Source: Buxus sempervirens (lineage: Eukaryota; Streptophyta; Magnoliopsida; Buxales; Buxaceae). From it: a DNA stretch of 64,000 nucleotides. Below the pieces are notes generated by a model that saw only the letters and a list, made by a program, of their open reading frames with translations, ran no database searches and was not told where the DNA came from. A program made the translations under genes and the position numbers. How positions within the stretch are numbered: position 1 is the first letter of the stretch; each line of letters begins with the position of its first letter. The stretch lies in contig OX387190.1 of assembly GCA_947561395.2 (NCBI GenBank), positions 18,222,858 through 18,286,857 on the forward strand, written 5' to 3'. This document shows positions 23,478-35,412 of the stretch, one piece after another.

Positions 23478-25754
23478 TGTGAGACATGGGGAAAAATCAC
23501 CGGAGTGATCGTCCCTCCGTCAACACACGGGCTCAACGCAAAAATTGGGAGAGTCGCCACCATTCATGATTTTGGGGTGAGAATGGACACCAAACAGTTC
23601 AAAAGTAGGCAAAAATAGCCAAAAGACAAATTCTAGGATAAAAATAATCCTACTTGAAAATCAAATCCAGAGATGGGTAAGGGGATTAGATTATGAACGG
23701 GGGAAGGTGTTAGGCACCCCCATTCATCCACACGAAGTGGTTGCCAAGTGTATATTCATGCAAAAAAACAAAGTAAGAAAGCTTGCTAAAAATCATGAGA
23801 AACCTTGAAAAAGGAACAATGTATGATATTTTCACATGAAGATCCAAATGGATTTTAGATCTTCTCTTATGTCAATATCACTTCTGGAGTATTTCAAAAG
23901 ATGGAAATCAAAGTAGAGGTTGCATAAAACCAAGTTAAATCAAATCCGGAAAATTCGGTAAAAAGTATGCCATTTGCCTTCAAATCATTCAAATCCAATT
24001 CTGAATTCAACCAAACCAAATCCATTTGAAAGATTAGGGTAAATAAGAGTCTCATGCAAAATTTCACTTCATTCCAATGAAAAATCTAGGAGTTATGCTC
24101 CTTTGAAGTTGCTGTTGGGGATTTTTAAAAGTAGTAAGTGGGCAACTTTGGAAAATTGTCTAGAAAAATCCACTACATAGAAATCCACGAAATTTGGTGT
24201 GATTGAAGTCTGTATGGCCATCTTTCAACAGAAACTAGCCTCATACAAAAATCCCTTCGGGTGTGCCTTGGGTGGTCTCCCGAACAGGCCCCGAAGATCA
24301 CAGATTTACCCAGAAAAATGCAAATGAGCAGTTCTGAGTAAATCGGCTACCAATAATTCAAATGGAGTTCAAAAATTATGAAACTAACTAGATTTGAAAA
24401 TAGACTCATAAAGGAGTACCCAGAAATAAAAATCACTCGAATCGGACTTAAAACGAACACATGGCGGTCCGTCGAAGTGACAAGTTCTGTACTTGGACCT
24501 GAACTGTCCACTTAACTTCGACAGAAAGGTGTCAAAAATCGGCTAGATAGAAACTTATGAAATTTGGTGGACATAAACTAGACAGCCTCACCTTTCCCAT
24601 GGTTCTGGAATCGCCCCAAAATTCATCCGGATGATGAAGTTACGGACGTCCGAAGTAAGGGTACAGGTGCTGTCAAGTTAAGCCACTTTTGAAGAAATCC
24701 AAGTCCGAAAATTGATAAAAAATATGTGATTCGTGTGAGATGAATCCAAAACCTTTGAAAAACATTTAAAAACACTCCAGAATTGATTTAGGCCATTTAT
24801 TTGAGATTTATCACAATAAATGCAATAAACCCCAAATATGAGCCTATCCCGCCAAAATAGTGATATGTGTGCAAAAGTGAGAAAAACCAAGCAAGATCCA
24901 TACACATGCATATAGATTCAACAAAATAGGTTCTAGCATAGCCTAGGGTTCCGTTCCATTATCGTTTCCCTCTGTTCTCTTTAAGATAATCAAGGGTACT
25001 TTGAATATGGAACGGTTTACAATCAATCAAAAAGGCCTTATGCTACATAGGTTCTAGTACTAGGGTCAATCCCCAGTCTCGTTTCTCCTAGATCCGCCTT
25101 CACGTTTTACGGCTAGGGGAGTCTTGAGATACTTTGAGCCGGGGAAGGATTTCCACACATACAAACAAGGCTTTACACTACAGAAAGGTAGAAGAAGAGA
25201 TCTAGATCTATGAATGTAAAGACAGAAAATAAAAAGAAAAGTTGAGGCTTACCTGAGTGCTGGAGACGATTCCACAGCGGTTTCCTTCTTCTCTTGGAGT
25301 TCTTCTTTGCGAGAATTCAAAACAAGAGTTGTGTGCCATTTGCTCAAGGAGGAGGCTCCTATTTATAGGCAAGGGCTAAGGTCATTGGTAGACACAAATT
25401 AATGTCTAGAACCCCTCCAACCTAAACCCTAAGGTTATTTCCGCGATTTCCCCTCATTTAATGAGGGACATGATGGTAAAAGTGAAAAGCTCTCGGAAAA
25501 CCCTAATTTTGAGCAAACTTAAGGTATCCGGTATATCAGACCGGATAACAAAGGGCCTTGAGGTATCCGGTACATGGTACCGGATACGCTAAGGCCCACA
25601 CGTATCCGGTACGACCATCCGGATACGGGGAGGAGCACTTGTATCCGGATTGAGCATCCGGATACAGGCAAAAAATTATTTTCTTCAAATTCTGTGCTGG
25701 CTTTCCAGGAGATAATGATTTTTGATGATTGTTTGTGCAATTTGGGTGTCTACA
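23478..25754 (-). mobile_element. Solo LTR (2.28 kb) inserted in the minisatellite
   Basis: Plus-strand sequence begins TGTGAGACATGG and ends GGGTGTCTACA. Exact 5-bp duplication GGTAG lies on both sides (23473-23477 and 25755-25759). On the minus strand a TATA box CCTATAAATAGGA lies at 25358-25369, so that is the LTR sense. It shares GAGTCGCCACC with the other long LTRs but is a distant member. A palindrome cluster lies at 25525-25672, for example arms GTATCCGGTAC/GTACCGGATAC at 25563-25587. No internal region. Fossil. Confidence 0.85.
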
Positions 25755-26146
25755 GGTAGGTTGGACTTGTAAGTGGGCATGGTTGGACTTGTAAGTAGGG
25801 TTGGTTGGACTTGTAAGTTGTAAGTAGGGTAGGTTGGACTTGTAAGTTGGGTAGGTTGGACTTGTAAGTGGGCATGGTTTGACTTGTAAGTGGGTATGGT
25901 TGGACTTGTAAGTAGGGTTGGTTGGACTTGTAAGTAGGCATGGTTAGACTTGTAAGTAGGGACTTGTAAGTAGGGTAGGTTGGACTTGTAAATAGGGTAG
26001 GTTGGACTTGTAAGTGGGCATGGTTGGACTTGTAAGTAAGATTCGTTGGACTTGTAAGTAGGGACTTGTAAGTAGGGTTCGTTGGACTTGTAAGTAGGGT
26101 TGGTTGGACTTGTAAGTAGGCTAGGTTGGACTTGTAAATAGGGTAG
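25755..26146 (+). repeat. 22-bp minisatellite, block 2
   Basis: About eighteen units of the same 22-bp repeat as block 1, with AGGGTTGG, GGGCATGG and AGGGTAGG variants in recurring order. It is bounded by two LTRs, each with the GGTAG duplication. Confidence 0.95.
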
Positions 26147-29100
26147 TGTAAGCACCTCATTTTTGCGCTCCCGGAAGAGCCGGAAATGCAAACCCTAAAC
26201 AGAAAGTCAAACCTTGAGAAATGGAAAATTGACTTTTTGATCGAGTGAAAATTGGCCACCTTGCTTTATCTCAATGGATAGAGAATCCCGACACGAGTAC
26301 AACGCAACTGAGTTTGCTGGAATCAGAGCCTGGATGAAGGTTCTGTGGGCCGGTCAACTTGAGGGAGAGCCGAAAGTTGACTTTTCCTCGAACCCCGTGC
26401 CGAGTGCTTAGCCCTATGTCATTAAATAAAGGGCTCCGATACAAGTCTAGCGCAATTAAGTTTGCTCAAATCGGAGTTCGGATAAAGGAGATATGATCTG
26501 TCGAAGTTTCCGAGCAGCAAAGCCAGAAACTGCACACGTGGCGCAGCAACTGCACACGTGGCAGCCAAAAGTAGCAAAATATCTCAGGGACTAAATCTTA
26601 AATATCCAAAATTCGTAGGGACCAATCCAGAGATATCCAAAAGTGTCAAATCGGTCGAATCGGTCAAGTCGAGGGGCAAATCCGTAATTTTTTGATTTGT
26701 ATCCAGTCAAATATATCGGATACACATAGGTTTGTGTATAACCGGCATCAAATGCCGGATACAAAAAGATTTTCGCTCGAGATTTGCGCCGATCGCCCGA
26801 CAAATTCGCGGCGGCATTAAATTTTCGCATAATTGTGTTTTGTATCCAACATTAAATGCCAGATACAAAGAGATTCCTGTGTAACCGGCCATGGAGGCCG
26901 GATATGAAGCGAACCTAGTGTATCCAGCCTGAGTTGCCGGATACATTAAGTTTGTCTATAAAAGGCAAACACCAGCCCATTTCCGAGGGTTGGTGGTCTT
27001 TGATTGTTTCCCTGCTCCCCTCCCCCACATGCTCCCCTCCGAATCCCTCCTCTCTCAACTCCCTCAGCCCTCTTTCACCTCCCAAGACCAATTGAAACCA
27101 CTCCCATCCTCCTACTCCTTCTTCTTCACTTGTTCTCTACCAAGAGTGGGAGGCATTGCTGTTGCTACTAAGAGGTGGAGTCCCCAGCTGGTCCTTTGAT
27201 ACAAAGAAGTCATACACCCCCTAGGAAGAGCTAAGGATTACTAGGTAAGGTTCCTCACCATATCATGTTCATCATATATTAAATTCGGATTTTTTTTTCC
27301 ATGGTTTTCTTCTTCTAGTCTTCTTCCTTGGCATGGCCTGGTTTCCATGCATTTTTATGCATGCACATGGTAATCTCTCCATAGCACGAAGCCACCACTA
27401 GTAGGAGGTCCACGTAGGTCTTAGTAAGTAAGCATGAAGGTCCATTCCCACCCACTTTGCAGCATCCTTTAACTGCTGTTTCTGGTGTTATTTTAAGCCT
27501 CTTGCAGTAGGAGCATGTTCCTACTTCTCCATCTAATGTATCCCTATGTAAACCCCCTTCTCTCACCCTTCTCTACATTTTCGTGGGATTAAGCATGAAG
27601 CCTTGGGTTTAGACGTTGCTAAGAGGTGGACGAAATGCATGATAGATCGCGGTTTATCTCACTGGCCTTCTTGCATATATTGGGTTTTGCTTTGCTGATT
27701 TCTTTACCTCTTGCATGCTGTGTGGATCTTCTTCTGATTGTTGGTGACAAGTACTAGGCTTACTTAGTTGCATTCGTAGTCATGTATGTTAAATTATCTT
27801 TTTGCATGCATGCATGTTAAGCATGTTACTCCCCCTATGCAGTAGCTATACCTAGGGTCAAGGTAGTGAGCATGCATGTTTTGGTCAATCATGGGAGCAT
27901 GCCTCAAGTCCTTGATTCAAAGGGTTCTCCATGGACCCTTGTCATGTGCTGGGATGGGGATTCAAAAACCAAAGCAGGGACACCTTAGTCCCTGCCATGT
28001 TGACACACATGATCCCAAGTGGAAGAGGCAGCCCGGATGCCTCTTCCCCCCATTGCCTTGATGGAAAGTCCCAAAAGAAGGCCGAAATGGGGTCTCCCCC
28101 ATGTCTGAACCACTGTGAGCCCACCCCGGGGCCCACACCATTGCTAGAATACCCCTGGAAGACTCAGAAACCCAACCCCCTTTGAAAAATCCGAAAACCA
28201 GCTCCTGTGTATTGATCAGGCAACTCAGGCCGGATCAACTGGGACCTGTGTATATCCGGCAACTAAGGCCGGATATACTGGTCCCTGTGTGTAGCCGGCA
28301 TCTCAGGCCGGCTACATTGCCGAAAACCCCATTTTCCTATTTTTGCTTGGTTTTGCGCGACTTTCTTATTCTTCCAATCGAACCGGATGTACCAACAGGG
28401 TTCCCAGGCCACCCGGGAACCCAATTTGGGGCTTGGACCATGGTCCAACTTGGAAACACTAGTGGGCCTTCCAACGAGGCCCACCAAGCCCAATAAACCT
28501 AAAAGCATGAGAAATAAGCAAGTCCACCCGGATTTGCTTATGGAACCGGATGGACCAGACCCAATGCGGTCCACCTGGATTTGTTTTCTGAAATGATATC
28601 TGAATTGCATGGTTTGGCCGAGACCACGGGCGAGGGCCTATCGGGCCCGCCAAAGACCACTAGTCAACCTAAGTTAGGGTGCAAGCCCTACACTTCTAGG
28701 ACTTAGGCTTTCAAGCCTAAAATTGGGCTATAGGCCCCAAGCCCAATGACCAATCCACTCTGGCTCAAATTAAGAAGAATAAATCAAAGCATTTTGGCAA
28801 CCATCATGGGGGCCCACCTAGGGGCCCGCAAACCAACGCCGGCCCACTATTTGCATGAAAACCACTTAAGCTTCAAACCTGAACCTTAATGTAAAATCAA
28901 CTCACTTGACCTAAGCCCACCAGGGACACCGTGGGCCTTCCAATGGGGCCCACTCCATCAAACTCAGACCACCTAAAATTAAGCAAAATAAAATCAACTA
29001 AAGGGACCCACACCAACTCAGGTGGTCCCGCGAAGACTTAATCTAAATTGCATGCTGGATTAGGAACCGGGTGAGAACCAAAAGAGAGCTGACTCAAACC

Positions 29101-29304
29101 AGGGAACCCACGGGACCCGTCATCTGACGGGGTGGTTTGGGGCATCTACGGACTTCCCCAAACCGCAACCGAGACCCTACTTAGAATCTCAAGCCGCAGA
29201 CCAAAGCCTAATAGACAATATTAGGCACCCAGGTGTCTGCCTGCACCTCCTCAAGCGGTGGCGACTCCGAATTCCCCCCGTGCCGCGTTTCCCACGCACG
29301 CACA
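26147..29304 (+). mobile_element. Solo LTR (3.16 kb) inserted in the minisatellite
   Basis: Begins TGTAAGCACCTCATTTTTGC and ends CCCACGCACGCACA, flanked by exact GGTAG duplications (26142-26146, 29305-29309). Its start matches the LTR in the FAR1-like gene. The TATA box is CTATAAAAGG (26955-26964). The 3' part carries the family block (CCGTCATCTGACGGGG, GGTGGCGACTCCG). Palindrome clusters at 26700-26947 and 28205-28316 both use a TATCCGGC/GCCGGATA word. No coding internal region. Fossil, opposite in sense to the LTR at 23478-25754. Confidence 0.85.
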
Positions 29305-29530
29305 GGTAGGTTGGACTTGTAAGTGGGCATGGTTGGACTTGTAAGTAGGGTTGGTTGGACTTGTAAGTAGGGTAGGTTGGACTTGTAAGTGGGCATGGTT
29401 GGACTTGTAAGTAGGGTTCGTTGGACTTGTAAGTAGGGTAGGTTGGACTTGTAAGTGGGCATGGTTGGACTTGTAAGTAGGGTTGGTTGGACTTGTAAGT
29501 ATGGTTTGTTGGACTTGTGGGACTTGTAAC
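29305..29530 (+). repeat. 22-bp minisatellite, block 3
   Basis: About ten further units. The array decays at its right edge (GTTGGACTTGTGGGACTTGTAACATG). Confidence 0.95.
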
Positions 29531-29859
29531 ATGACAGTGCTTCATCCTGTTCTCCCTACAATGGCCGTTTTGCTTCGTAATGATAATTTGGATTACCAGA
29601 AAATTATATAGGAAAAGAATGGGGATAGAATGAAAATTATATAACCTAAAATTATGTACAAATATTGTAATTTTACAATTGTTTTCCTCTCACAGATAGA
29701 GACCAAAATTTACAACCATCTTCACTCGTTAGCAAAATAAATTTACAAACAATTTAATGTACAAGTTTTCTATACACAATCTTCCGTCCTACTTGGATGT
29801 TTAAGACGGCCTTCAGCTTCTTCACCTTGCTATCGAGCCATGAATGCTGGAGTTGTGAA
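29531..29859. other. Spacer downstream of the Ulp1-like gene
   Basis: Holds the probable 3' UTR of the minus-strand gene. Nothing else is recognised. Confidence 0.5.
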
Positions 29860-32800
29860 TCATACCTATAAACAATGCAATCATAAGTTTATGTACGCAC
29901 CTGAATGTTATTAGTTTCAAATAACCTTGTTATTGAACATGTGACAAGTAGGTCTTACCTCTTCGGCTTCTTCACCTTCAGTAGTCTCCGCTTCATGTGT
30001 GTTTGCTGCCTTAGAAAGAACGATGTCCCGCACTTGGTTCGAAGGGTGCTTAACGAGGTCAATAAAGAATTTATCCCTAAACTGTGCCATATAACTCTGA
30101 ATTCATAGAAGATGTACTTGTGTGTTACTAGCGACGTACTTGATAATTATAATTATAAAAAAACATTTAAGTTATATGTGCACCTGATCAAATTCTTGAG
30201 ATAAGGTGCTGCCATCCCACACCTCCATGAATTTCATCATGAAGACACCACAATCAGACTTGACGGTATATAATCACATCACATCACTTGTAAGAAGCTA
30301 ACATATGTACGAAGCAAAACAAACCTAACGGCTTACCCGTTGGTTTGGTGTGGGACCTTAACCCGCCGCAACTCCCACAGTAGAAGTGGAAATTGATCAC
30401 CACCTCCGAAGTCATGTAAGATCTTATCCAACATCTGGATCTACAAGTGACGAAGCGAGTGTCAATATGATAAGTGTTGTAAATGGTATGAGAAAATTTC
30501 ATTAATAAAAAAATTACCTGCGTTTCAATTATGGATTGATGTCCCGCACGACGCCCCCCATCCATTGAGTCAAGCACATCCACTCTCCACTCTTTTAGGT
30601 TTAAAACTAAAAGAAACCAATGATTGCGCAGATACATGGGAACAAAAATCTACATACAAGTAACACACCCTTATAAGTAAAGAACTTACTACAGACTGCT
30701 AAGTAAGGATAAAAGCATAAAAAATCTGAAACTAATCATTTGTGAATGTGGCACATTGCATCCCAAGGAACTTACAAGATTGCAGGCAACCACAGAATAC
30801 CCTAGTCGCCCTGGATCGAAGTAAGGAAGCAAGGATTCGGTGGAACCACGATAAATTTTCATCATCCACTCCTACATAATATATGAAAGGAAATTTTAGT
30901 CATTAGTCTAGCCTTGAACAACAACATTTGTACAATCATAACGACTACTAGTGCTATCACAAAAAGTGCTTACACAAATATATGTGGGACAATAATGTTA
31001 GCTAACTTTGCGGTTAGTCGACAATTGTTGGTTCTTCATAAGACATGCTCCAAAAGCATTGATAGCCTATAAAAAAATACCATGAGCAATGACATGTACA
31101 ATTGAATAAACAATATATTATTCACAAGATAAGCTTTGCATACCACACTATTAACATGTTTGTTGTCTAACAAACATGCCAATTCAGTTGCCGACACAAA
31201 TATGGAATCAAATTTGAATATTATTTCACTGAAAAAAACAAGCAGGAATTATTCACTACGAATTATAATACATAAATAATATTTACAAGTTAGTTTAGGA
31301 ATATTATCTTACTCAGAATACTTGTTTCTGCGAACGTATTGTAGGATTGAGCTTCCTTCTGGGCCCAATCAAGGACGCTAGCGATGGCCAATAAATGGAG
31401 TGCGATAACGTTTCCCACGCGTCTTCTTGCGTGACCCTCTTCGAGGTTTGGTTACCTCGGTCCCGGTGCTGCTTCGAGACGGAACTATCGCCACCTCATC
31501 CTCTTGCATTTTATTTATTTTTACCTCCACAACCACCGCCGTGTCGAGAGCGGTGGTATGATCACCGCTCTCGTGGGTGCTATGATGGGAGGGTGCCATC
31601 ATTGCTTCATCAGGAACATCAGGCATGGAACAATCGGGAGTATCCATATGAGCAGGGCTCTCACATCGCACGTGGATATCAGAGGGGTTCACGGTTTCCC
31701 TTGACTTCACATGATTTAGCATCTCGTTATACGTGTCCAACATCCTCGTGAGATAACCTTGAATAACCTGGAATACACAACACCTAATCATAAAACATGC
31801 GGAGGTGTTCGTAATAAGAAAACTAATAAAAAATAAATAAATAAAACCCAATCTTACAGGATCTGGATATCCACGAAATTGCCGAAGATCAATGAAATTT
31901 AATTCATGGGCTTCGCCTAATGCCTCATCTTCGATACAGCTGTCAACACGATGCTCAATCACCTACAATATTTAACGTGTATATTAGTGAGTACATAGAA
32001 ATGTTGCATTATTTGCAAAATTGACAACAAAACCTACAATAATCAGTTCAACTCAAATATATATATGTATACCTTCCCATTTACATATCCACCTAGCGCC
32101 AGTTCATCTTTCTCCCTTTGGAAAAGCAATGCATCCGTCCACGCTGCCATACGTGGAGTGGTAGGAGGTGTTGCTTGACCAACGATCATCCGATTGTAAT
32201 ACAAATACTAAGCAACAATTGAAATATCATTAGACACACTATAATTATCATAAGCTAGGATAAAGAAGCTAATGCATCTTTTAAATACTATACACACCTG
32301 TAAAAATAATAAGCAGCCATTGACGGATTTCCGTTTGCCTTTTTGAAACTTGGCTACATGATGCATCAATGTGTCTAAAAGGTACTTCCCCCAGTTGTAA
32401 CCTCCTATCCTCTCTACATCGACCAGCAAGGGAAGATAGGATGCACTCACATCAATCATTGAAGATGGACTTACTAAGGTCGTCAACGAATATAATACAA
32501 AAGAACGGATCCCCTTATGATCGTTCTCTGGGCTCTTCAAGCTCTTCTCAACATTCTCAATAGGGATGCTTCCATTGCGTACCCCGTAAAATCTATGCAA
32601 CTCTGTCATATCGGGGATTTCTGATTTAGATGTATCAACATCTATCCCCTCTATGGGTAACCCAATTATAGTCTTCACGTCGTGTGTGTCAAAGAAAATA
32701 TTCTGGGACCCAACTCTGATACATCTCTTCTTAGTATCTACATTCGGAAGAATCCAATGATAGAGTCGCCGATAAAGCTTCGTTGCGTGTAAATTCAGTA

Positions 32801-33445
32801 GACAGTGAAAGCCACTATCTCTAAGGCACTGCTCCTGAGAAGCGGTGAATGAAAGACCGTGCATAAATTGTAACGCCCCGGATCCGAGTCACGAAATAAC
32901 ACCGTAACTCATCCCTGGAGGTTAATTTAAAACACAGGATCGCAATATCGGAGTGAAGGAAAATCATGAATACAACAATAGCTATATAACAGAGTGCGCT
33001 AAAATATTCCCAAACTAAAATAAAACTCACATGTCCAAGTAACTACCCGCAAGTATCGAGCTCTCCAAGAGTATCTGAAAACAAAACGAAAGCAACGGGG
33101 TGAGATACGAATATCCCAGTGAGCAGCACATGCATGCACAAATACATTTATTTCAGTTCTAAAACATGCCACGGTTATAAACCATATACAATGATGATTA
33201 CACACATATTCCGAATAATCCGACTAAACTTCAATAATCCAATTCATATCAGTGCGGAAAACCATCAGGTAAATCAAGTAATAACAATCCGTTTCCAATC
33301 CCGAAGATATTGATAAAATAATGATTAATTGACAACAACATAGCAATTAACCATAATTTCGTATCTCAAGATATAATTCCAGATATACCAATGTCATATA
33401 ACACAAAGTCTTCTCATAACCATGCCCATGCCTCCAAATGTATAT

Positions 33446-33886
33446 CCGGCCTACTCAGGGTTTCGGATATTGAAATGACTGCGTCATCCAATGCAGGCCT
33501 ACTCCCCGGGTTTCTGCATTAACAACCAGGCCTACTCAGGGTTTCTGGCTGCTTTACACCGGCGGGAGGTACAATACCCAATAATCAGTAAACAATATTC
33601 CATGAACCATAAATACCAACAAACCAGCGAATAAAACATATCACGTCAAACAAAATCAAATACCAACATTGGTCAATGTTATGTAGTTGTTTACATTGGT
33701 TAATTGACATGCCAAGGCAACATCCACCCCTCCATGTACACAGTTCCGGCCTACTCAGGGTTTCGGACACTCTGAAATGACGGCCTACTCAGGGTTTCGT
33801 CATCCAATGCAGGCCTACTCCCCGGGTTTCTGCATTGACAACCAGGCCTACTCAGGGTTTCTGGCTGCTCTACACCGGCAGTGGCA
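33446..33886 (+). repeat. Direct repeats with GGCCTACTCAGGGTTTC core
   Basis: A block of about 120-140 bp occurs twice (33446-33567 and 33745-33886) inside the LTR at 32869-38353. Each holds three or four copies of GGCCTACTC(AG/CC)GGGTTTC, each followed by a short stretch that mirrors what came before it (for example TGCAGGCC...TTTCTGCA). Confidence 0.8.
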
Positions 33887-34899
33887 ACACTCAAGGCCAT
33901 GCAATTACACCAACGAAGCAATAACATCACATTACTAAGCTTAGACTCTGAATCCAGGACATGCTAAACCAGTAGTAAGTATAAAACTAGCAAATCAACC
34001 CAATGTATTTTCCATCATGTAAAACTGATATATATAGATCAACATGTTCAAGTGCATACCATAGGTCACTCAAGACCAGCTTACTCGCTCATGGAGTCCT
34101 CAAAGAAATTCTCAAATAATTTACCAGAACAGAATAAGATATGATTCTAAACCGGCCACCGATATAAAACAATATTCAAGTAAATCATTCCTGAAGTACA
34201 CCGTGCATTCAAAGGTGAACTAGCATAATAGTGTAGATGTATTTCAGCAAAACAATATGGTTTCAAAACTGACTTTTCAGAATAAAGCACATTATACAGA
34301 AATGATTTCAGCATCCAAACTTCGATTAAACATAAATCAGCAAAACATCTCCTAGATTCTCAATTTCGCTTTCATAATCCAAATCAATCAAAACGAATGT
34401 TGTAAAGACCTCAAAACACATTTTGGATGAGTGGAATAGTCTTAGGATCTCCTATAAGGTCACCATACCAAGAAGCAATCAATTCTGAGACAAAAAGTTT
34501 CGGACCTCAAAATATTCCAAGTCTAGTTAAAAACGTTGACTTTTGATATATAATTTTTCTAGACAAATCTACAAGGAGTTTCGGGCTCAAATTTTGGTTG
34601 TAGTCTATTGAAGGGTAAACACATCTCCTAGAATTTTATGGGCTCCTGAATCACTCATCTAGGTATTAAACCCAAACTGGGCTTTTTGATAAAAACCGGG
34701 ATTTAGGCATGAACTGGAAAGTTGACTTTTTATTGGCTGGGAATTAGACTTGGAAGTATTTTTATTGGTTCCAAATGAAGGGTAAAACCTTATTTACATG
34801 TAAAGACTTAAGTAAATGATGCAATAAATACACAGGACATTTACTTAAATGTCTTTCATGTAATTAAGGGGGCTATTTTCAACAAATTCAACAATTTGG

Positions 34900-35165
34900 G
34901 TGGGTGCGCTTACTTAACTCGAGTGGGCGCGAGATAGCGAGGTCGGCGGATAGGTCTGGGGTTGAAATTTGGGGTATGCGCCTACTCGATATCAAGTGGG
35001 CGTGAAGTGGGCGGGAAGTGAGCGGGAAATGAGCGTGAGATTCGCGCATAGTTTTTAAGTGCGCTTGAGCTCGGCGCCAAGTGGGCGCAAGCTCAGCGAA
35101 TAGTATATATTTAGCTTGCGCCCACTACCCGAAGTGAGCGCAAGTGAGCGCCAAGTGGGCGGATG
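34900..35165. repeat. GC-rich AAGTGGGCG / GTGAGCG short-repeat cassette
   Basis: Dense variants of AAGTGGGCG, GAGCGCAAGTG and complements. It lies within the LTR 32869-38353, and a comparable GCGCC/GAGCG cassette lies in the related LTR at 47320-47550. Confidence 0.65.
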
Positions 35166-35412
35166 CTCACTGCGTTTTTCGACTCTCTGTTATTTTCAGA
35201 TCTCCAACTCTGGCCGATCTTTTTCGGTCTGTAACTACTTATTTAGTCTCCTAATCTTCCCAGAACACTTTCAAACTACTTTTGAATTTAATCTAAACAT
35301 ATTTCTATTTAACATCCATTCAGTCATAATAAACTCATGCTCGGACGAAGGTTTTCCAGAAACTGATATCACACATGTTTCTTCTAGAAACTCAGAAATC
35401 ATTCATGCATCC

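Noticed and set aside
23104-29545. Long minus-strand reading frames across the minisatellite blocks as repeat proteins
   Set aside because: All three frames of the 22-bp repeat are open on that strand by composition; no start context or non-repeat domain supports a gene.
31395-31751. Plus-strand frame opposite the Ulp1-like exon as a gene
   Set aside because: It is the shadow of the minus-strand exon 31313-31767, whose splice sites and phases fit the rest of that gene.
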